Positions 44,677 through 55,937 of a stretch of 64,000 nucleotides of DNA are shown in pieces. The stretch is from Corynebacterium sp. HS2168-gen11 (GTDB lineage Bacteria > Actinomycetota > Actinomycetes > Mycobacteriales > Mycobacteriaceae), in the NCBI RefSeq assembly GCF_024834075.1, contig NZ_JANUXR010000007.1:1-64000 (forward strand), read 5' to 3'. Under the pieces are notes generated by a model. That model ran no database searches. It saw only the letters and a list, made by a program, of their open reading frames with translations, and was not told where the DNA came from. Numbering within the stretch: position 1 is the first letter of the stretch; the number at the start of each line of letters is the position of its first letter. The position numbers were made by a program, and so were the translations under genes.

Positions 44677-45936
44677 GTGATTGATCTAAAGTTCCTCCGC
44701 GAAAACCCAGACATTGTCCGCGAGTCCCAACGCACACGTGGGGCCGACCCTGAGCTTGTCGACGCCCTCATCGCCGCCGACGAAACTCGCCGCCAAGCCA
44801 TCCAAGCTGCCGACGAGCTGCGTAATGAGCAAAAGACTTTTGGTAAAAAGATTGGCCAAGCCGCGCCAGAAGATCGACCAGCACTGTTAGCTGGTTCCAA
44901 TGAGCTGAAAACCAAAGTCAAGGCAGCCGAAGATGCTCAAAAAGCTGCTGAAGAGCAGGTCTATCAGCTGCAAATGCGCATTGACAATATTGTTGAAGGT
45001 GCACCAGCAGGTGGCGAAGACGATTTCGTTGTCTTAGAGCATGTGGGCACCCCACCAACCTTTGATTTTGAGCCAAAAGACCACCTCGATTTGGGTGAGT
45101 CGTTAGGTTTGCTGGATGTCAAGCGCGGCACCAAAGTCAGTGGTGCACGTTTCTACTACCTCACTGGTGATGGCGCATTCTTGCAGCTTGGCATGCTGAC
45201 CTTAGCAGCACAAAAGGCACGCGAGGCCGGTTTCCAGCTGATGATCCCACCAGTGCTGGTACGCCCAGAAGTGATGAGTGGTACTGGTTTCTTAGGCGCG
45301 CATGCTGAAGAAATTTATTATCTTGAGCGCGATGATCTCTACCTCGTTGGTACCTCGGAAGTGGCATTGGCCGGCTACCACCAGGATGAAATTATTGATC
45401 TTAGCAATGGTCCGGTGAAATACGCCGGTTGGTCGAGCTGTTTCCGTCGTGAAGCAGGATCCTATGGTAAAGACACTCGCGGTATTTTGCGCGTGCACCA
45501 ATTCGATAAACTTGAAATGTTCGTTTACTGCAAGCCAGAAGAAGCAGTAGCGCAGCACCAAGCACTGCTTGATATGGAACGCGCCATGCTTTCAGCCGTT
45601 GAAGTGCCATACCGCGTGATCGATGTTGCCGGTGGCGATTTAGGCTCCTCGGCAGCACGTAAGTTTGATACTGAGGCGTGGGTGCCAACGCAGCAAACCT
45701 ACCGTGAGCTCACCTCGACCTCGAACTGCACCACCTACCAGGCACGTCGCCTGCAAACGCGCTACCGTGATGAAAACGGCAAAGCACAAATCGCGGCAAC
45801 ACTGAATGGTACGTTGGCCACAACTCGCTGGTTGGTCGCTATTTTGGAGAATAATCAGCAAGCTGATGGCTCTGTGATTGTGCCAGAAGCATTACGTCCA
45901 TTTGTGGGCAAGGAAATTCTGGAGCCGAAGAAGTAA
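44677..45936 (+). CDS. serS: Seryl-tRNA synthetase
   Basis: 419 residues from the GTG at 44677 (reading [14 protein letters not shown]). The N-terminal coiled-coil arm ([34 protein letters not shown]) contacts the long variable arm of tRNA-Ser. The class II core has motif 2 [21 protein letters not shown] and motif 3 [16 protein letters not shown]. It charges tRNA-Ser with serine. AGAAGG touches the start codon directly with no spacer, so translation may be leaderless or weakly initiated. The stop is followed directly by the acyltransferase GTG. Confidence 0.96.
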   Translation: MIDLKFLRENPDIVRESQRTRGADPELVDALIAADETRRQAIQAADELRNEQKTFGKKIGQAAPEDRPALLAGSNELKTKVKAAEDAQKAAEEQVYQLQMRIDNIVEGAPAGGEDDFVVLEHVGTPPTFDFEPKDHLDLGESLGLLDVKRGTKVSGARFYYLTGDGAFLQLGMLTLAAQKAREAGFQLMIPPVLVRPEVMSGTGFLGAHAEEIYYLERDDLYLVGTSEVALAGYHQDEIIDLSNGPVKYAGWSSCFRREAGSYGKDTRGILRVHQFDKLEMFVYCKPEEAVAQHQALLDMERAMLSAVEVPYRVIDVAGGDLGSSAARKFDTEAWVPTQQTYRELTSTSNCTTYQARRLQTRYRDENGKAQIAATLNGTLATTRWLVAILENNQQADGSVIVPEALRPFVGKEILEPKK

Positions 45937-46851
45937 GTGAATACCAACGACCGCACCCGCGACGCGCGATATGTGCTTCCAGGCTTTCGTCCCAGTGAAT
46001 CACTGTTTTACGTGGAAGAAAGCCTCGAGCCACTGAATAACCATCCTGAATCCAGGGAATGTTGGTATAACAGTGCCATTCAAGTTGTGATTGCACTGCT
46101 CCGCGCCCAAGGTATTAAGGTGACAGTGTTTGGTGCCGAACATATTCCAGCGCAGGGTGCTGGGTTGCTTGCTATGAACCACACCGGGTACTACGACTTT
46201 ATTTTCGCAGGCACGGTTGCACGAGTTCGTGGCAAGCGACTGGTTCGCTTTATGGGTAAACAAGAACTGTTCAAACCATGTGTGTCGTTTTTCATGCGGA
46301 AAATGAAGCACATTTCCGTGGATCGTTCCGCAGGAAAAGGTGCACTGCATGAAGCAGTTGAGCGGCTACAAGAAGGCAACCTGGTGGGTATTTTCCCCGA
46401 AGGCACGATTTCTAGGTCATTAGAACTGACCGAATTTAAAACCGGTGCTGCACGTATTGCACACCAAGCTGGGGTTCCGCTGATCCCAATTGCCATCTGG
46501 GGATCGCAGCGCATCTGGACCAAAGGCCAAGCGGCCAACTTAGGGCGCAAGCACATTCCAGTGTGGGTATCAGTTGGAGAGCCGATCGTGTGCACAGGCG
46601 ATGCGGAGAAGGATACGGCGCGGCTGTATGCGGCCATGCAATCCCTATTAAGGAAATTGCAGGAAAACTACAGCTCAACCTATGGCCCATTTGAACCAGG
46701 CCAGTCGTGGTTGCCGGCTACAATGGGCGGAACTGCACCTACGATAGAAGAAGCTGATGCGTTAAATGCAGCTGCCCGTGCTGCACGAATCGCCAAGCGA
46801 GCACAACGGCAAGCGTATGACTTTGCCAAGGCATTACAAAAGAAGCGGTAG
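45937..46851 (+). CDS. PlsC-type 1-acyl-sn-glycerol-3-phosphate acyltransferase
   Basis: 304 residues, GTG start directly after the serS TAA. The acyltransferase motifs are NHTGYYDF (H-x4-D), a glycerophosphate-binding GIFPEGTIS, and IPIAIWGSQR. The 60-residue N-terminal extension before the domain and the Ala/Arg-rich helical tail (NAAARAARIAKRAQRQ) are common in actinobacteria. It adds the second acyl chain in phospholipid synthesis, or acts on another lipid acceptor. It is coupled to serS by adjacency. Confidence 0.92.
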   Translation: MNTNDRTRDARYVLPGFRPSESLFYVEESLEPLNNHPESRECWYNSAIQVVIALLRAQGIKVTVFGAEHIPAQGAGLLAMNHTGYYDFIFAGTVARVRGKRLVRFMGKQELFKPCVSFFMRKMKHISVDRSAGKGALHEAVERLQEGNLVGIFPEGTISRSLELTEFKTGAARIAHQAGVPLIPIAIWGSQRIWTKGQAANLGRKHIPVWVSVGEPIVCTGDAEKDTARLYAAMQSLLRKLQENYSSTYGPFEPGQSWLPATMGGTAPTIEEADALNAAARAARIAKRAQRQAYDFAKALQKKR

Positions 46852-46891
46852 TATGATCAGCACCAAATAAAGACGCGCAAAGTGGGGGAAT

Positions 46892-47695
46892 ATGAAACCG
46901 AAATTGATCGTCAGTGATATTGATGGGACGTTTCTGACCTCCGCAGAGCGCGTGACTCCGCGATTACGGAAGATTGTGCACCGGGCGTCGAAAAGCGCTA
47001 CGTTTGTCCTGGCCACCGGCAGGCCCGCACGCTGGGTGTTTCCGGTGTTGGAACAGTTGCAGATTCATCCGCTGTGCGTGTGCTCGAATGGCGCAATTAT
47101 TTATGACTCGGCTGCAGATAAAATTTTGGTCAATCACAGTTTGCAGCCAGATATCATGCGCGAAATCGTGGCGAAGGTACGAGCGCAGATTCCAGTGACG
47201 CTGGCCGCTGAGCGCGCCGGGCAACGTGCAGAGGATAAACGGGATTGTTTTGTAACTGCCTATGATTTTGAGCACGTGTGGGACAGCACCGAACATATCG
47301 AGCAAACCGATGCGGAGCTTGTATCTGAGCCAGCGGTGAAACTCTTTTTGCGCAATGATCGCTATACTTCCGCGCAGCTCTATGACCAGATTAGCGCGAT
47401 TCTTCCACCTTCATTAGGGCAGCTGACCTATTCGCTGGGCGAAGGCATCCTAGAAGTTTCCGCATCTGGGGTGACGAAAGCCAGTGGTTTGGCGGAAGTC
47501 AGCAAGATACTTGGCATACCTGCACGCGACGCGATTGCCTTTGGCGATATGCGCAATGATCAAGAAATGCTGCAATGGGCGGGACATGGTGTGGCAATGG
47601 GCAATGCGCAGCAAGCATTAAAAGATATCGCGGATGAAGTGACAACTTCGCTTGACGACGACGGCGTTGCCCGCGTCTTGGAACGCTTATTTTAA
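46892..47695 (+). CDS. HAD-IIB (Cof-type) phosphatase
   Basis: 267 residues. Motif I is VSDIDGTFLTS, motif II is FVLATGRPARWV, the lysine is in VTKASGLAEV, and motif III/IV is AFGDMRNDQEML. GHGVAMGNAQQALKDIADEVT is the typical Cof ending. Such enzymes dephosphorylate sugar phosphates, FMN or similar small molecules. GGGGG and AAAGTG precede the start weakly. It follows the acyltransferase by 40 bases and is probably in the serS transcription unit, as in the Rv3813c region. Confidence 0.92.
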   Translation: MKPKLIVSDIDGTFLTSAERVTPRLRKIVHRASKSATFVLATGRPARWVFPVLEQLQIHPLCVCSNGAIIYDSAADKILVNHSLQPDIMREIVAKVRAQIPVTLAAERAGQRAEDKRDCFVTAYDFEHVWDSTEHIEQTDAELVSEPAVKLFLRNDRYTSAQLYDQISAILPPSLGQLTYSLGEGILEVSASGVTKASGLAEVSKILGIPARDAIAFGDMRNDQEMLQWAGHGVAMGNAQQALKDIADEVTTSLDDDGVARVLERLF

Positions 47696-47860
47696 GCGGG
47701 CACTGCTTTATCACGGATCACAACAACGCGGTGGTAAGCAATTGTTGTGTGTCCATGTTTGGCGTGGAATATTTATCAGGCATGCAATGCAGGATGAATA
47801 CATGTGGTTGATGCTATTGCGGTGAAACGTCGTCAAGCGCGTTGGTTAAAGAGGAGAAAA

Positions 47861-47897
47861 ACCGTCGCGTACAGGCATAATGCTTGTACGCGACGGT
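47861..47897 (-). terminator. Terminator of the PGRP amidase gene
   Basis: ACCGTCGCGTACA pairs perfectly with TGTACGCGACGGT (13 bp, 11-base loop). On the minus strand it is followed by TTTTCTCC. It lies 33 bases after the stop at 47931. Confidence 0.9.
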
Positions 47898-47930
47898 GTT
47901 GGGAGTATGAAAGTGGTTGGTGGTTAGCCC

Positions 47931-49886
47931 TTAGTGGCCAACAACGCCATCCCATTCAACTGCTGGGATTTCTTCCAAGCCTGGGATTGCATCAGGATTC
48001 GCAGCTTGAATATCAAGAGCACCAGTTGCTGGGTCGAAGGTGATGAAACCTCCCTCGAAGTCCACGCGAATCTTGTCGCCATCACGGTATTCTTCGTTCA
48101 GTGGCAGGCCAAGTGGGCCGAGATCGAAGCCCTGACCAGCCCAAGCGTCACCAATTGCGCCCCACAGTGCGTGCGCACCGGTTTCTGGAGTTTCCAGCAG
48201 GATGCCGTTTTCAGCCAACTGGTAGGTGATTTCACGACCATTCGCGTTGGTGTATTTCACCTGTCCAGAACGCAACTTGCCCAGTACTGGGGAGAGCTGG
48301 TGCCACAGACGTGAGAGCTTGGAATCGGAAGACATTGAAGCTGCGGCGTCGAGAATCGGTGGAATTTGCTCCAGTTTCAGGTTCTTTGCGACCTTGACAT
48401 TGCCCAACTTCGCAACTGAATCAGGAGTAACACCCATTGCAGTTGCAACGCCAATTCCCAAAACGATCAGCGAAACTGCGGCAGTTGCGATAACTGCAGG
48501 GTCTTTGCTGTTTTTGTTGCCACTAATCGCGGAGAGGAGTGTCACAATATCGGAGATTGGATTTTGTGTGGTGTCAGAAATAGTAGCCTGTGGTTTCACA
48601 GGGGAAGCGGCTTCTGGCTTCAGAGGCGCACTTTGCTTTGGCGTGTCACCGTTTGGAGCGATGTCGATCATTTGCTTGCCGGTATCAACTGCGTTACCCA
48701 GCTGAATGGAAGTGTACTTTGCCTTTGCGACGGTACGGATCGCGCCGAGCTTGGCATAGCCGAGGTCGCCTGGGCACTCAGTTAAACCAACGTCACGGTG
48801 GCCAAAGATATTTGGCAAACGCACGGAAGTGCCTTGCCTGTACTGCGTAAAGCGGGTGCCACCAGAAACGTGAGTGTTGGAACCGAGCGGATCAATACCA
48901 GCAACCTTTGCACGCCAACCAGCAAGTTCGCCAACGGACTTAATCATCTCTGGGCTTGGATCGACCTTGTTATAGTCACCGATCATGGAGATAGCCCAGG
49001 TGTTGTTATTGAAACCACCTGCGTGAGCGCCAATAACGTCCTTGTTCAGGCCACCAAAGCGACCTTCATAGAGGTTGCCGTATTTATCAGCAAGTGCGTG
49101 GTATCCGATATCGCACCAACCCAGGGTACGTGCGTGGTACTTGAAAATACCGCGCATAATACCTGGTGCTTGTGCAGGAGTGTAGTTATTTGAACCTGCA
49201 GTGTGGTGAATGGAAATACCCTTCACACCACCGGTGAAAAATTCTGGGGTACCGCAGCGCAAAGACTCATCTGCACCCCAACCCTTACGGGAAATGATCT
49301 TTGGCAGGCCAACTGCATCATTTGCCAATTCGATTTCAGTATCAACGGTGCCAGCATTGCCACCGTCAACGAAGACAGCGTCCAAGGTGCGGGCTTCTTC
49401 AGCATTGAACAAATCGACACCAGTCAGGTTGACCTGTACAGCCCGGGTTGGCTCCACGAAAACAAGGTCGGTACCTTGCACCGTATTCGGGCCTTCAACG
49501 GCATAATCGAGTGGCTCAACGTCGAACCATTCAGACCAGGATCCATCGGCACGCTGTGAACGTACGAATGCTGCAATGTCTTTCTCGCCGCGCCAGGTGA
49601 GTGCAAACATATTGAACTCTTCAGCACGGTTGAACTGCTTGACTGTGCGAGATGCTTCGTCATCGCCTTGGCCACGAAGTTCAGGATCATCGATCACCAC
49701 GTTGTCACCAGTATCCAAGGTGGTGGTGGCCAGTGGAGTATCAATTGGTGCAGGACCTTCGCCCTCAGTGAACAAAATATTCTGATTGTTCACACCGACT
49801 AACATGCCGGCTGTCAGCGTAATTGCTAAACCGGTTGCGATCAGAGGTCGCGTAGGAGCCTTATTCAGGCTACGTCGTTGCTTCAC
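47931..49886 (-). CDS. Secreted N-acetylmuramoyl-L-alanine amidase (PGRP domain) with LGFP-like C-terminal repeats
   Basis: 651 residues from the GTG at 49886, with GGGAG seven bases upstream; a longer frame to 49982 has no ribosome binding site. A signal sequence (PTRPLIATGLAITLTAGMLVG) leads into a beta-rich N-domain. The PGRP/amidase_2 domain at about 200-390 has zinc ligands in ISIHHTAGSN and FGHRDVGLTECPGDLG. Then come a Pro/Ala linker, a hydrophobic segment (AVIATAAVSLIVLGIGVATAMG), and an LGFP-like cell-wall binding part (DLGPLGLPLNEEYRDGDKIR). It cleaves the peptide from muramic acid in peptidoglycan. It corresponds to Rv3811, next to the arabinogalactan genes. Confidence 0.93.
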   Translation of the reverse strand: MKQRRSLNKAPTRPLIATGLAITLTAGMLVGVNNQNILFTEGEGPAPIDTPLATTTLDTGDNVVIDDPELRGQGDDEASRTVKQFNRAEEFNMFALTWRGEKDIAAFVRSQRADGSWSEWFDVEPLDYAVEGPNTVQGTDLVFVEPTRAVQVNLTGVDLFNAEEARTLDAVFVDGGNAGTVDTEIELANDAVGLPKIISRKGWGADESLRCGTPEFFTGGVKGISIHHTAGSNNYTPAQAPGIMRGIFKYHARTLGWCDIGYHALADKYGNLYEGRFGGLNKDVIGAHAGGFNNNTWAISMIGDYNKVDPSPEMIKSVGELAGWRAKVAGIDPLGSNTHVSGGTRFTQYRQGTSVRLPNIFGHRDVGLTECPGDLGYAKLGAIRTVAKAKYTSIQLGNAVDTGKQMIDIAPNGDTPKQSAPLKPEAASPVKPQATISDTTQNPISDIVTLLSAISGNKNSKDPAVIATAAVSLIVLGIGVATAMGVTPDSVAKLGNVKVAKNLKLEQIPPILDAAASMSSDSKLSRLWHQLSPVLGKLRSGQVKYTNANGREITYQLAENGILLETPETGAHALWGAIGDAWAGQGFDLGPLGLPLNEEYRDGDKIRVDFEGGFITFDPATGALDIQAANPDAIPGLEEIPAVEWDGVVGH

Positions 49887-50410
49887 GGTATTTCTCCCAA
49901 CAATTAAAATGTGAAGGTTGGTTAAGCTGAGACAGAATGAAAGTTCTGATACAGCCAGTAATCTAAGTTCACAATAGTGCAAAAAAGAGGCTATTGGAGC
50001 GCATGTTTCTCATGTGACTTATGTGAAAGTGGCAGTGAACAGCGGGGATGAAGGAAAAAATCTTTATTTGAACACGGCGTGTCGCAAAACCCTATTAAGG
50101 AATTGATGCGGTAAAGGTGCGTCAGTGTTGTGCAAATGTGGGCTTTGAGGTGTGGCGAGGTGTGGCGGCGCAGTGAGTCGTGCTGCGGCGCGGCGAGATG
50201 CGGTGGCTGCGCGGTTGCTATGCGACGGTGCTGTGAGATCGGATGCGGTGAGATGCGACGAGATCGGCGGCCGTACACCTTGTAAGAACATACTGGCAGT
50301 AAAAGCCTGGCATGTGTTTCAGGCTGCACACACAGAAAGAAATGGTGAGTGGAATTGAAATGCTGCCGGCTGGTGGCGTCGTCAAGCAAGCGTAGGGGAG
50401 TGCATAGCAA
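49887..50410. other. Intergenic region with GC-rich island D and both enriched motifs
   Basis: About 520 bases without a supported gene. CCTATTAAGG is at 50091-50100 and CGTCGTCAAGC at 50377-50387. Between about 50100 and 50280 the sequence is GC-rich with repeated GGTGTGGCGG, GCGGCGCGGCG and GATGCGGTG units. The promoter of the amidase gene lies within the first part. Confidence 0.45.
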
Positions 50411-50455
50411 AGCCGCGATGGCTTAAGTGAACGTTCGTTCAAAGCCACCGCGGCT
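50411..50455 (-). terminator. Terminator of the DM13 gene
   Basis: AGCCGCGATGGCTT pairs with AAGCCACCGCGGCT (one mismatch) around a loop that is itself palindromic (GAACGTTC). It is 32 bases past the stop at 50487 on the minus strand and followed by TTTGCT. Confidence 0.75.
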
Positions 50456-50486
50456 GTAACGGTAGAGGTAATACTAATGTGGCGAT

Positions 50487-51116
50487 TTAGCGTGGGGACA
50501 AAGCAGCGGCGCCGAAGGACACGCTGAAATCATCGCACCATAGATCAACAGTCGGCCATTTCGCTGGATCGAAGTCTTGTGGAAGGTTGTAAACCTGGTT
50601 GCCCAAATTACCCTTCAGCGGTGCGATATCGAGGTGTGGATAATCCTTGGCGGTGGTCCAGCCGGCAGTGCCTTCGACGACAGGGCCTTGTGAAAGCCAT
50701 ACATGCACGTCAGGACCGTTGCTGGTTGCCAGGTTCTCCAAAATGAGCTGGTGGCTGCCGTCGGGTTGACGCACGATGCTTGCGGTACCGGTGGTTTGGT
50801 GCTCGTGGGAAATGAACTGGCCGCTTGACACTAATGTTGGTAATGCAGGAGTCTCTGGAGCAGGCGTTTCAGGGGCATCCGATGCAGGGGTTTCCGATGC
50901 AGAAACTTCCGGAGCATCAGAGCTAGGTGATTCCATTGCATCTGAAACAGGTGCAGCACTGTTGGTTCCGGAGGTTGCCTTTGGTGCGGTTGTGGAATAG
51001 GCGATGACATCATCGACACGCGTGTCAATAAAGAGTAACCACGGTTTCAACACAATTGAGGCAGCTACTACGACTGCCAAGAGTACGCCGCCGGCGATCA
51101 GCCATGACTTTTTCAT
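50487..51116 (-). CDS. Membrane-anchored DM13-domain protein
   Basis: 209 residues. A membrane anchor (SWLIAGGVLLAVVVAASIVL) is followed by a linker of about 55 residues made of Ser/Asp/Ala/Glu/Thr/Pro repeats (SASETPASDAPETPAPETPA). The DM13 domain of about 100 residues has SSGQFISHEHQTTGTASIV, GPDVHVWLSQG, and the C-terminal WCDDFSVSFGAA with the conserved cysteine. DM13 domains are proposed to be extracellular redox modules; no partner is adjacent. The linker probably crosses the cell wall or outer layer. Confidence 0.88.
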   Translation of the reverse strand: MKKSWLIAGGVLLAVVVAASIVLKPWLLFIDTRVDDVIAYSTTAPKATSGTNSAAPVSDAMESPSSDAPEVSASETPASDAPETPAPETPALPTLVSSGQFISHEHQTTGTASIVRQPDGSHQLILENLATSNGPDVHVWLSQGPVVEGTAGWTTAKDYPHLDIAPLKGNLGNQVYNLPQDFDPAKWPTVDLWCDDFSVSFGAAALSPR

Positions 51117-51364
51117 TGTGACTCACTTTCTAAAGAGGGAAGATTAAGGTGTCATAAAGTAGTTCGGTGTGCTTCGATGATTGGTTTGCAGAAATGACGA
51201 TAATTGTGAGAAATGTGAGATGATTCACTAAAAACCGGCACGATGTTTTCCTTGCAAGCCGTCTTTAATCTTGATTGATGTGGATAGATTCAACAGATTG
51301 AAGATCAAACGGATTGAAGATTATAGGAATTGATGAGAAAGTTAGATATTTGAGATTCCTTTTC

Positions 51365-51895
51365 AACTTCAACCGGCGTTCGGTAACCGAGGCTTATGAT
51401 CAAGCCGTGGTCTAAATGATGAATCATCTCCTGTGGTTTTCTTCGCGCATAAAATCGCCTGATTTTAATGCCTGCAGCGGCAATGCTTCAGTATGTATCG
51501 AATCCGATAACGCCCATCCAATAATCCGCCTGGAAAACACATCAGTGACAAAAGTCGTGTACACAAACCTTTTTACAAATACGAACATAAGTAATATCAG
51601 CAACCTGCAACCGATTCGGCCTAAGGTGCTTGAACATTCACGGCACACCAAGTCTTCGGCGAGTATCTGGCTTCTTGGGTTTGCGAGTTGTTATAGCGCA
51701 CCGACTTTTATCTTTTGCTGCTGACCAGCAAGGCGCATCAAACGAGTGGTTTGTTCATGGCCAATGCCGATTCCTTCACAGCAAAGTGCGAAGCCTCGCA
51801 GCAGCAAAGCCACAACCGCAAAACATGAATGCCGTAAGCAATGCCCTTAAACGCTTCAGAAGCACAATATTGGTCATAAAATCACGCCTTTAATG
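51365..51895 (-). mobile_element. Degraded IS3-family transposase (OrfB core), minus strand
   Basis: Read on the minus strand, fragments of an IS3 OrfB follow in order. First is the helix-turn-helix (EGIGIGHEQTTRLMRLAGQQ), then the rve core (RPKVLEHSRHT region, VADITYVRICKK, ADYWMGVIGFD). The region around the second catalytic aspartate (MIHHLDHG) comes last. Several stops and frameshifts break it. It resembles the remnant at 53216-53985 closely but in the opposite direction. The 250 bases before it (51117-51364) are AT-rich and hold nothing I can identify. Confidence 0.8.
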
Positions 51896-51991
51896 CCCCT
51901 ACTCAGAACATAACACGCTACACCGCCCGTATAGATTCCATTGTGATCCTGGAGGTGTTTAGCTTCGATGCCAGGTACTTTCTCATACTAG

Positions 51992-52030
51992 AACGGCGCG
52001 GAAGCCATAAGCCATACCTTCCGCGCCGTT
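51992..52030 (-). terminator. Inverted repeat after the small membrane-peptide gene
   Basis: AACGGCGCGGAAG pairs perfectly with CTTCCGCGCCGTT (13 bp, 13-base loop). It lies 15 bases past the stop of the 50-residue gene on the minus strand. There is no strong T-run, but the position fits a terminator. Confidence 0.6.
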
Positions 52031-52044
52031 ACTTATAAAGTTGG

Positions 52045-52197
52045 TTAAGTATCTCTGTTCCGAAGTTCTTTTGAGATGTGATTAACGTCTTTTTGAATAT
52101 TAATCAGAATCTGACCCACTTTAAAGGCAACCAAAATTATAAGAACAGGGACTAAAAGAAAAGCCCCAATAGCGAGTATTTCCAAAAATCCAATCAT
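52045..52197 (-). CDS. Small membrane peptide (50 residues)
   Basis: An ATG at 52197 opens a 50-residue frame. The first 25 residues are one strong membrane helix (IGFLEILAIGAFLLVPVLII), followed by a polar C-terminal part (QKDVNHISKELRNRDT). It starts 21 bases after the stop of the secreted-protein gene on the same strand and is followed by a hairpin, so the two probably form one unit. It could be an accessory or immunity-type peptide for that protein, but nothing in the sequence proves this. The ribosome binding site is weak. Confidence 0.5.
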   Translation of the reverse strand: MIGFLEILAIGAFLLVPVLIILVAFKVGQILINIQKDVNHISKELRNRDT

Positions 52198-52218
52198 GTA
52201 TCTAAAGCAATCGTATAT

Positions 52219-52716
52219 CTACGGACGAATATCGACGCACGCATAGTTACCCCAACTATCACCAATACGAACTCGGCCACAGAAGGGACTGTGTGCATCT
52301 AGATTTTTACCAATGTTAAACGTGTGTAAAACTCGAATAGGAGCGCAGCGTCCCCTAGCAGTTTCGGTGATTCGCCGCCCATTTTTATAGTAGGCAATCT
52401 CAAATTCATCAACACACGCGTTTTTCTCTAGGAGCTCTTTACCCGGGACGTATGACACGGCCGCAGTCCTTACATTTAACCCCTTGCCCTTTACATAGAG
52501 CCAGTTGAATGCGCCTGTGCCACCCGGCGCCCACGACCCACCATCTGCACTGCGCGGAGCGTAACCATCAGAGTTCTAGGATGGTGCTGGAGCAATAGCT
52601 TCTCGAACCGTAAAATCTCCTTCGTTTACTTCGCTCGCATACGCATGTGGGGTGAGGGTTGTTAGTACTGTAATAAACAGAGTTGCGATAACTGTTTTAG
52701 GAACTGGTATCTTCAT
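52219..52716 (-). pseudogene. Secreted four-cysteine protein interrupted by one in-frame TAG
   Basis: From the ATG at 52716 (AAAGGAGGAAAAC ribosome binding site) a signal peptide (KTVIATLFITVLTTLTPHAYA) leads into EVNEGDFTVREAIAPAPS, then TAG at 52576-52578. The same frame continues without further stops for 119 codons. The continuation first reads NSDGYAPRSADGGSWAPGG and contains four cysteines spread over the last 70 residues (KNACVDE, GRCAPI, SPFCGRV, YACVDIRP). It ends at 52219. The full product would be about 165 residues and disulfide-bonded. I do not recognise the family. A single amber mutation, recent inactivation or a sequencing error would explain it. Confidence 0.65.
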
Positions 52717-53215
52717 GTTTTCCTCCTTTTGATGCTTGGGCTGTTGAAGTTGAACAGCAACTTGACACACATACTAATAGACAATCCGACTTCCGACAAG
52801 GGGGTAGATCAAATTTTTTACAAAACCAGTACCTCGTCTCCTTCGCTACTGTCGATTAACTACTTTCACCATTGATTACCCGTTAAAGACGAATGTGATA
52901 ATAATTTAAAACACAATATGTACGGGGGTAAGTTGAAGATTGAGAATATTCAGTTAACTACATCCGAATCCAAGTATTTACCCCTGGAGTGTCCCCCCGT
53001 TTTCCTTCCTAAGTGCTCTCAAGGGCTTCAGTAGCGCCTTCATGTTCGCATCACCGCGCCTGTAAAGCCCGCGCCCGCTCACGGGTTAGGGGTGTGGAGC
53101 ACGCCCCATCAGCAGCCGGGGTGTGGGGGCCTAAGCCTCTGCCGGTCTGACCCCACCCTGTGTGGCGAGTAGCGAGGGATAACGTCCGCATCCGGTTGGG
53201 TGAAGCGTGCTAGAT
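52717..53215. other. Noncoding stretch, with a GC-rich structured part at about 52990-53210
   Basis: The first 270 bases are AT-rich and contain the promoter region of the secreted-protein gene. From about 52990 the composition becomes GC-rich with several short hairpins, for example CCCG-CTCA-CGGG near 53075, and G-rich runs (GGGGTGTGG, CCGGGGTGTGGGGG). No frame of convincing length exists. It ends where the IS3 remnant starts. It could be a fragment of another mobile element or a structured RNA. Confidence 0.35.
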
Positions 53216-55171
<1,956 letters not shown>

Positions 55172-55183
55172 GCCTTCATCACT

Positions 55184-55702
55184 ATGGTTTCCAGCAGTAT
55201 TTCTGCCTTTGACGACACCATTTACCAGTGGTTTTACCATATGCGAGTCGCTGGGCTGGATCCTTGGATTGCAGCCTGGACGACGAGCATGCGGCCACGA
55301 AATTTAGTGGTGCTCATTGGCGTACTCGCACTGTGGAACCGACATCGCCGCTGGATTGTGCTTGCTGTAACTACGGCAAGCACAGCAGTTGGTGTAGAAC
55401 TATTGAAATTAGTCGTGCAACGTGCCCGCCCACCAGCTGAATTTCAATTAGTGGAAGCTACCAGTTATTCCTTCCCATCTGGGCATGCTGCAACGATTGC
55501 CGCAATTGCAATGACAATTACGCTGTTATGGTCTCGTCGCAGCGTGCACATATTGGCCTGGTCTGTTGCACTTTTGCTTGCTGCATCGCGCTTATATGTC
55601 GGCATACATTGGGCAACTGATGTCTGTGCTGGCTTGGTGCTGGGAAGTGTGTGGTCGTTGAGCGTTACGCACATAATGACGCGAAACGCCTGGAAGCAAT
55701 AA
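55184..55702 (+). CDS. PAP2-family membrane phosphatase
   Basis: 172 residues with about five membrane helices. The three phosphatase motifs are KLVVQRARP, SFPSGHAA, and SRLYVGIHWATD. This acid-phosphatase/PAP2 family dephosphorylates undecaprenyl- or decaprenyl-pyrophosphate and other lipid phosphates outside the membrane. Its place directly after glf suggests a polyprenyl-phosphate recycling role in wall synthesis (inference). A second, different PAP2 protein is encoded at 59542. Confidence 0.92.
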   Translation: MVSSSISAFDDTIYQWFYHMRVAGLDPWIAAWTTSMRPRNLVVLIGVLALWNRHRRWIVLAVTTASTAVGVELLKLVVQRARPPAEFQLVEATSYSFPSGHAATIAAIAMTITLLWSRRSVHILAWSVALLLAASRLYVGIHWATDVCAGLVLGSVWSLSVTHIMTRNAWKQ

Positions 55703-55925
55703 TGCAGGTGTGCGGCGGCCTGTCCTCGCATTATGCCGGCCGCGCCCGCGCATCACGCCAGCCCGCGCCAGCCCGCGCTCTACCCACGCTAGCCCGCACC
55801 GTCCGCACCGTCCACACTGTACCTGCGCCCGCGCTCTACCCACGTTAGCCTGCGCACCAAGCAGCCCGCGCAATGACCGATGCATCACGCCAGCCCACGC
55901 ATAACGTGGGCCACTTCCTACAGTG
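55703..55925. repeat. GC-rich spacer with direct repeats (island E)
   Basis: The 17-mer CCCGCGCTCTACCCACG occurs exactly at 55772-55788 and 55828-55844. Shorter units (AGCCCGCGC, CACCGTCC) also repeat. The plus strand is C-rich. It is noncoding, between the convergent PAP2 and TPM genes. Confidence 0.6.
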
Positions 55926-55937
55926 ATCGTTGAGTAG

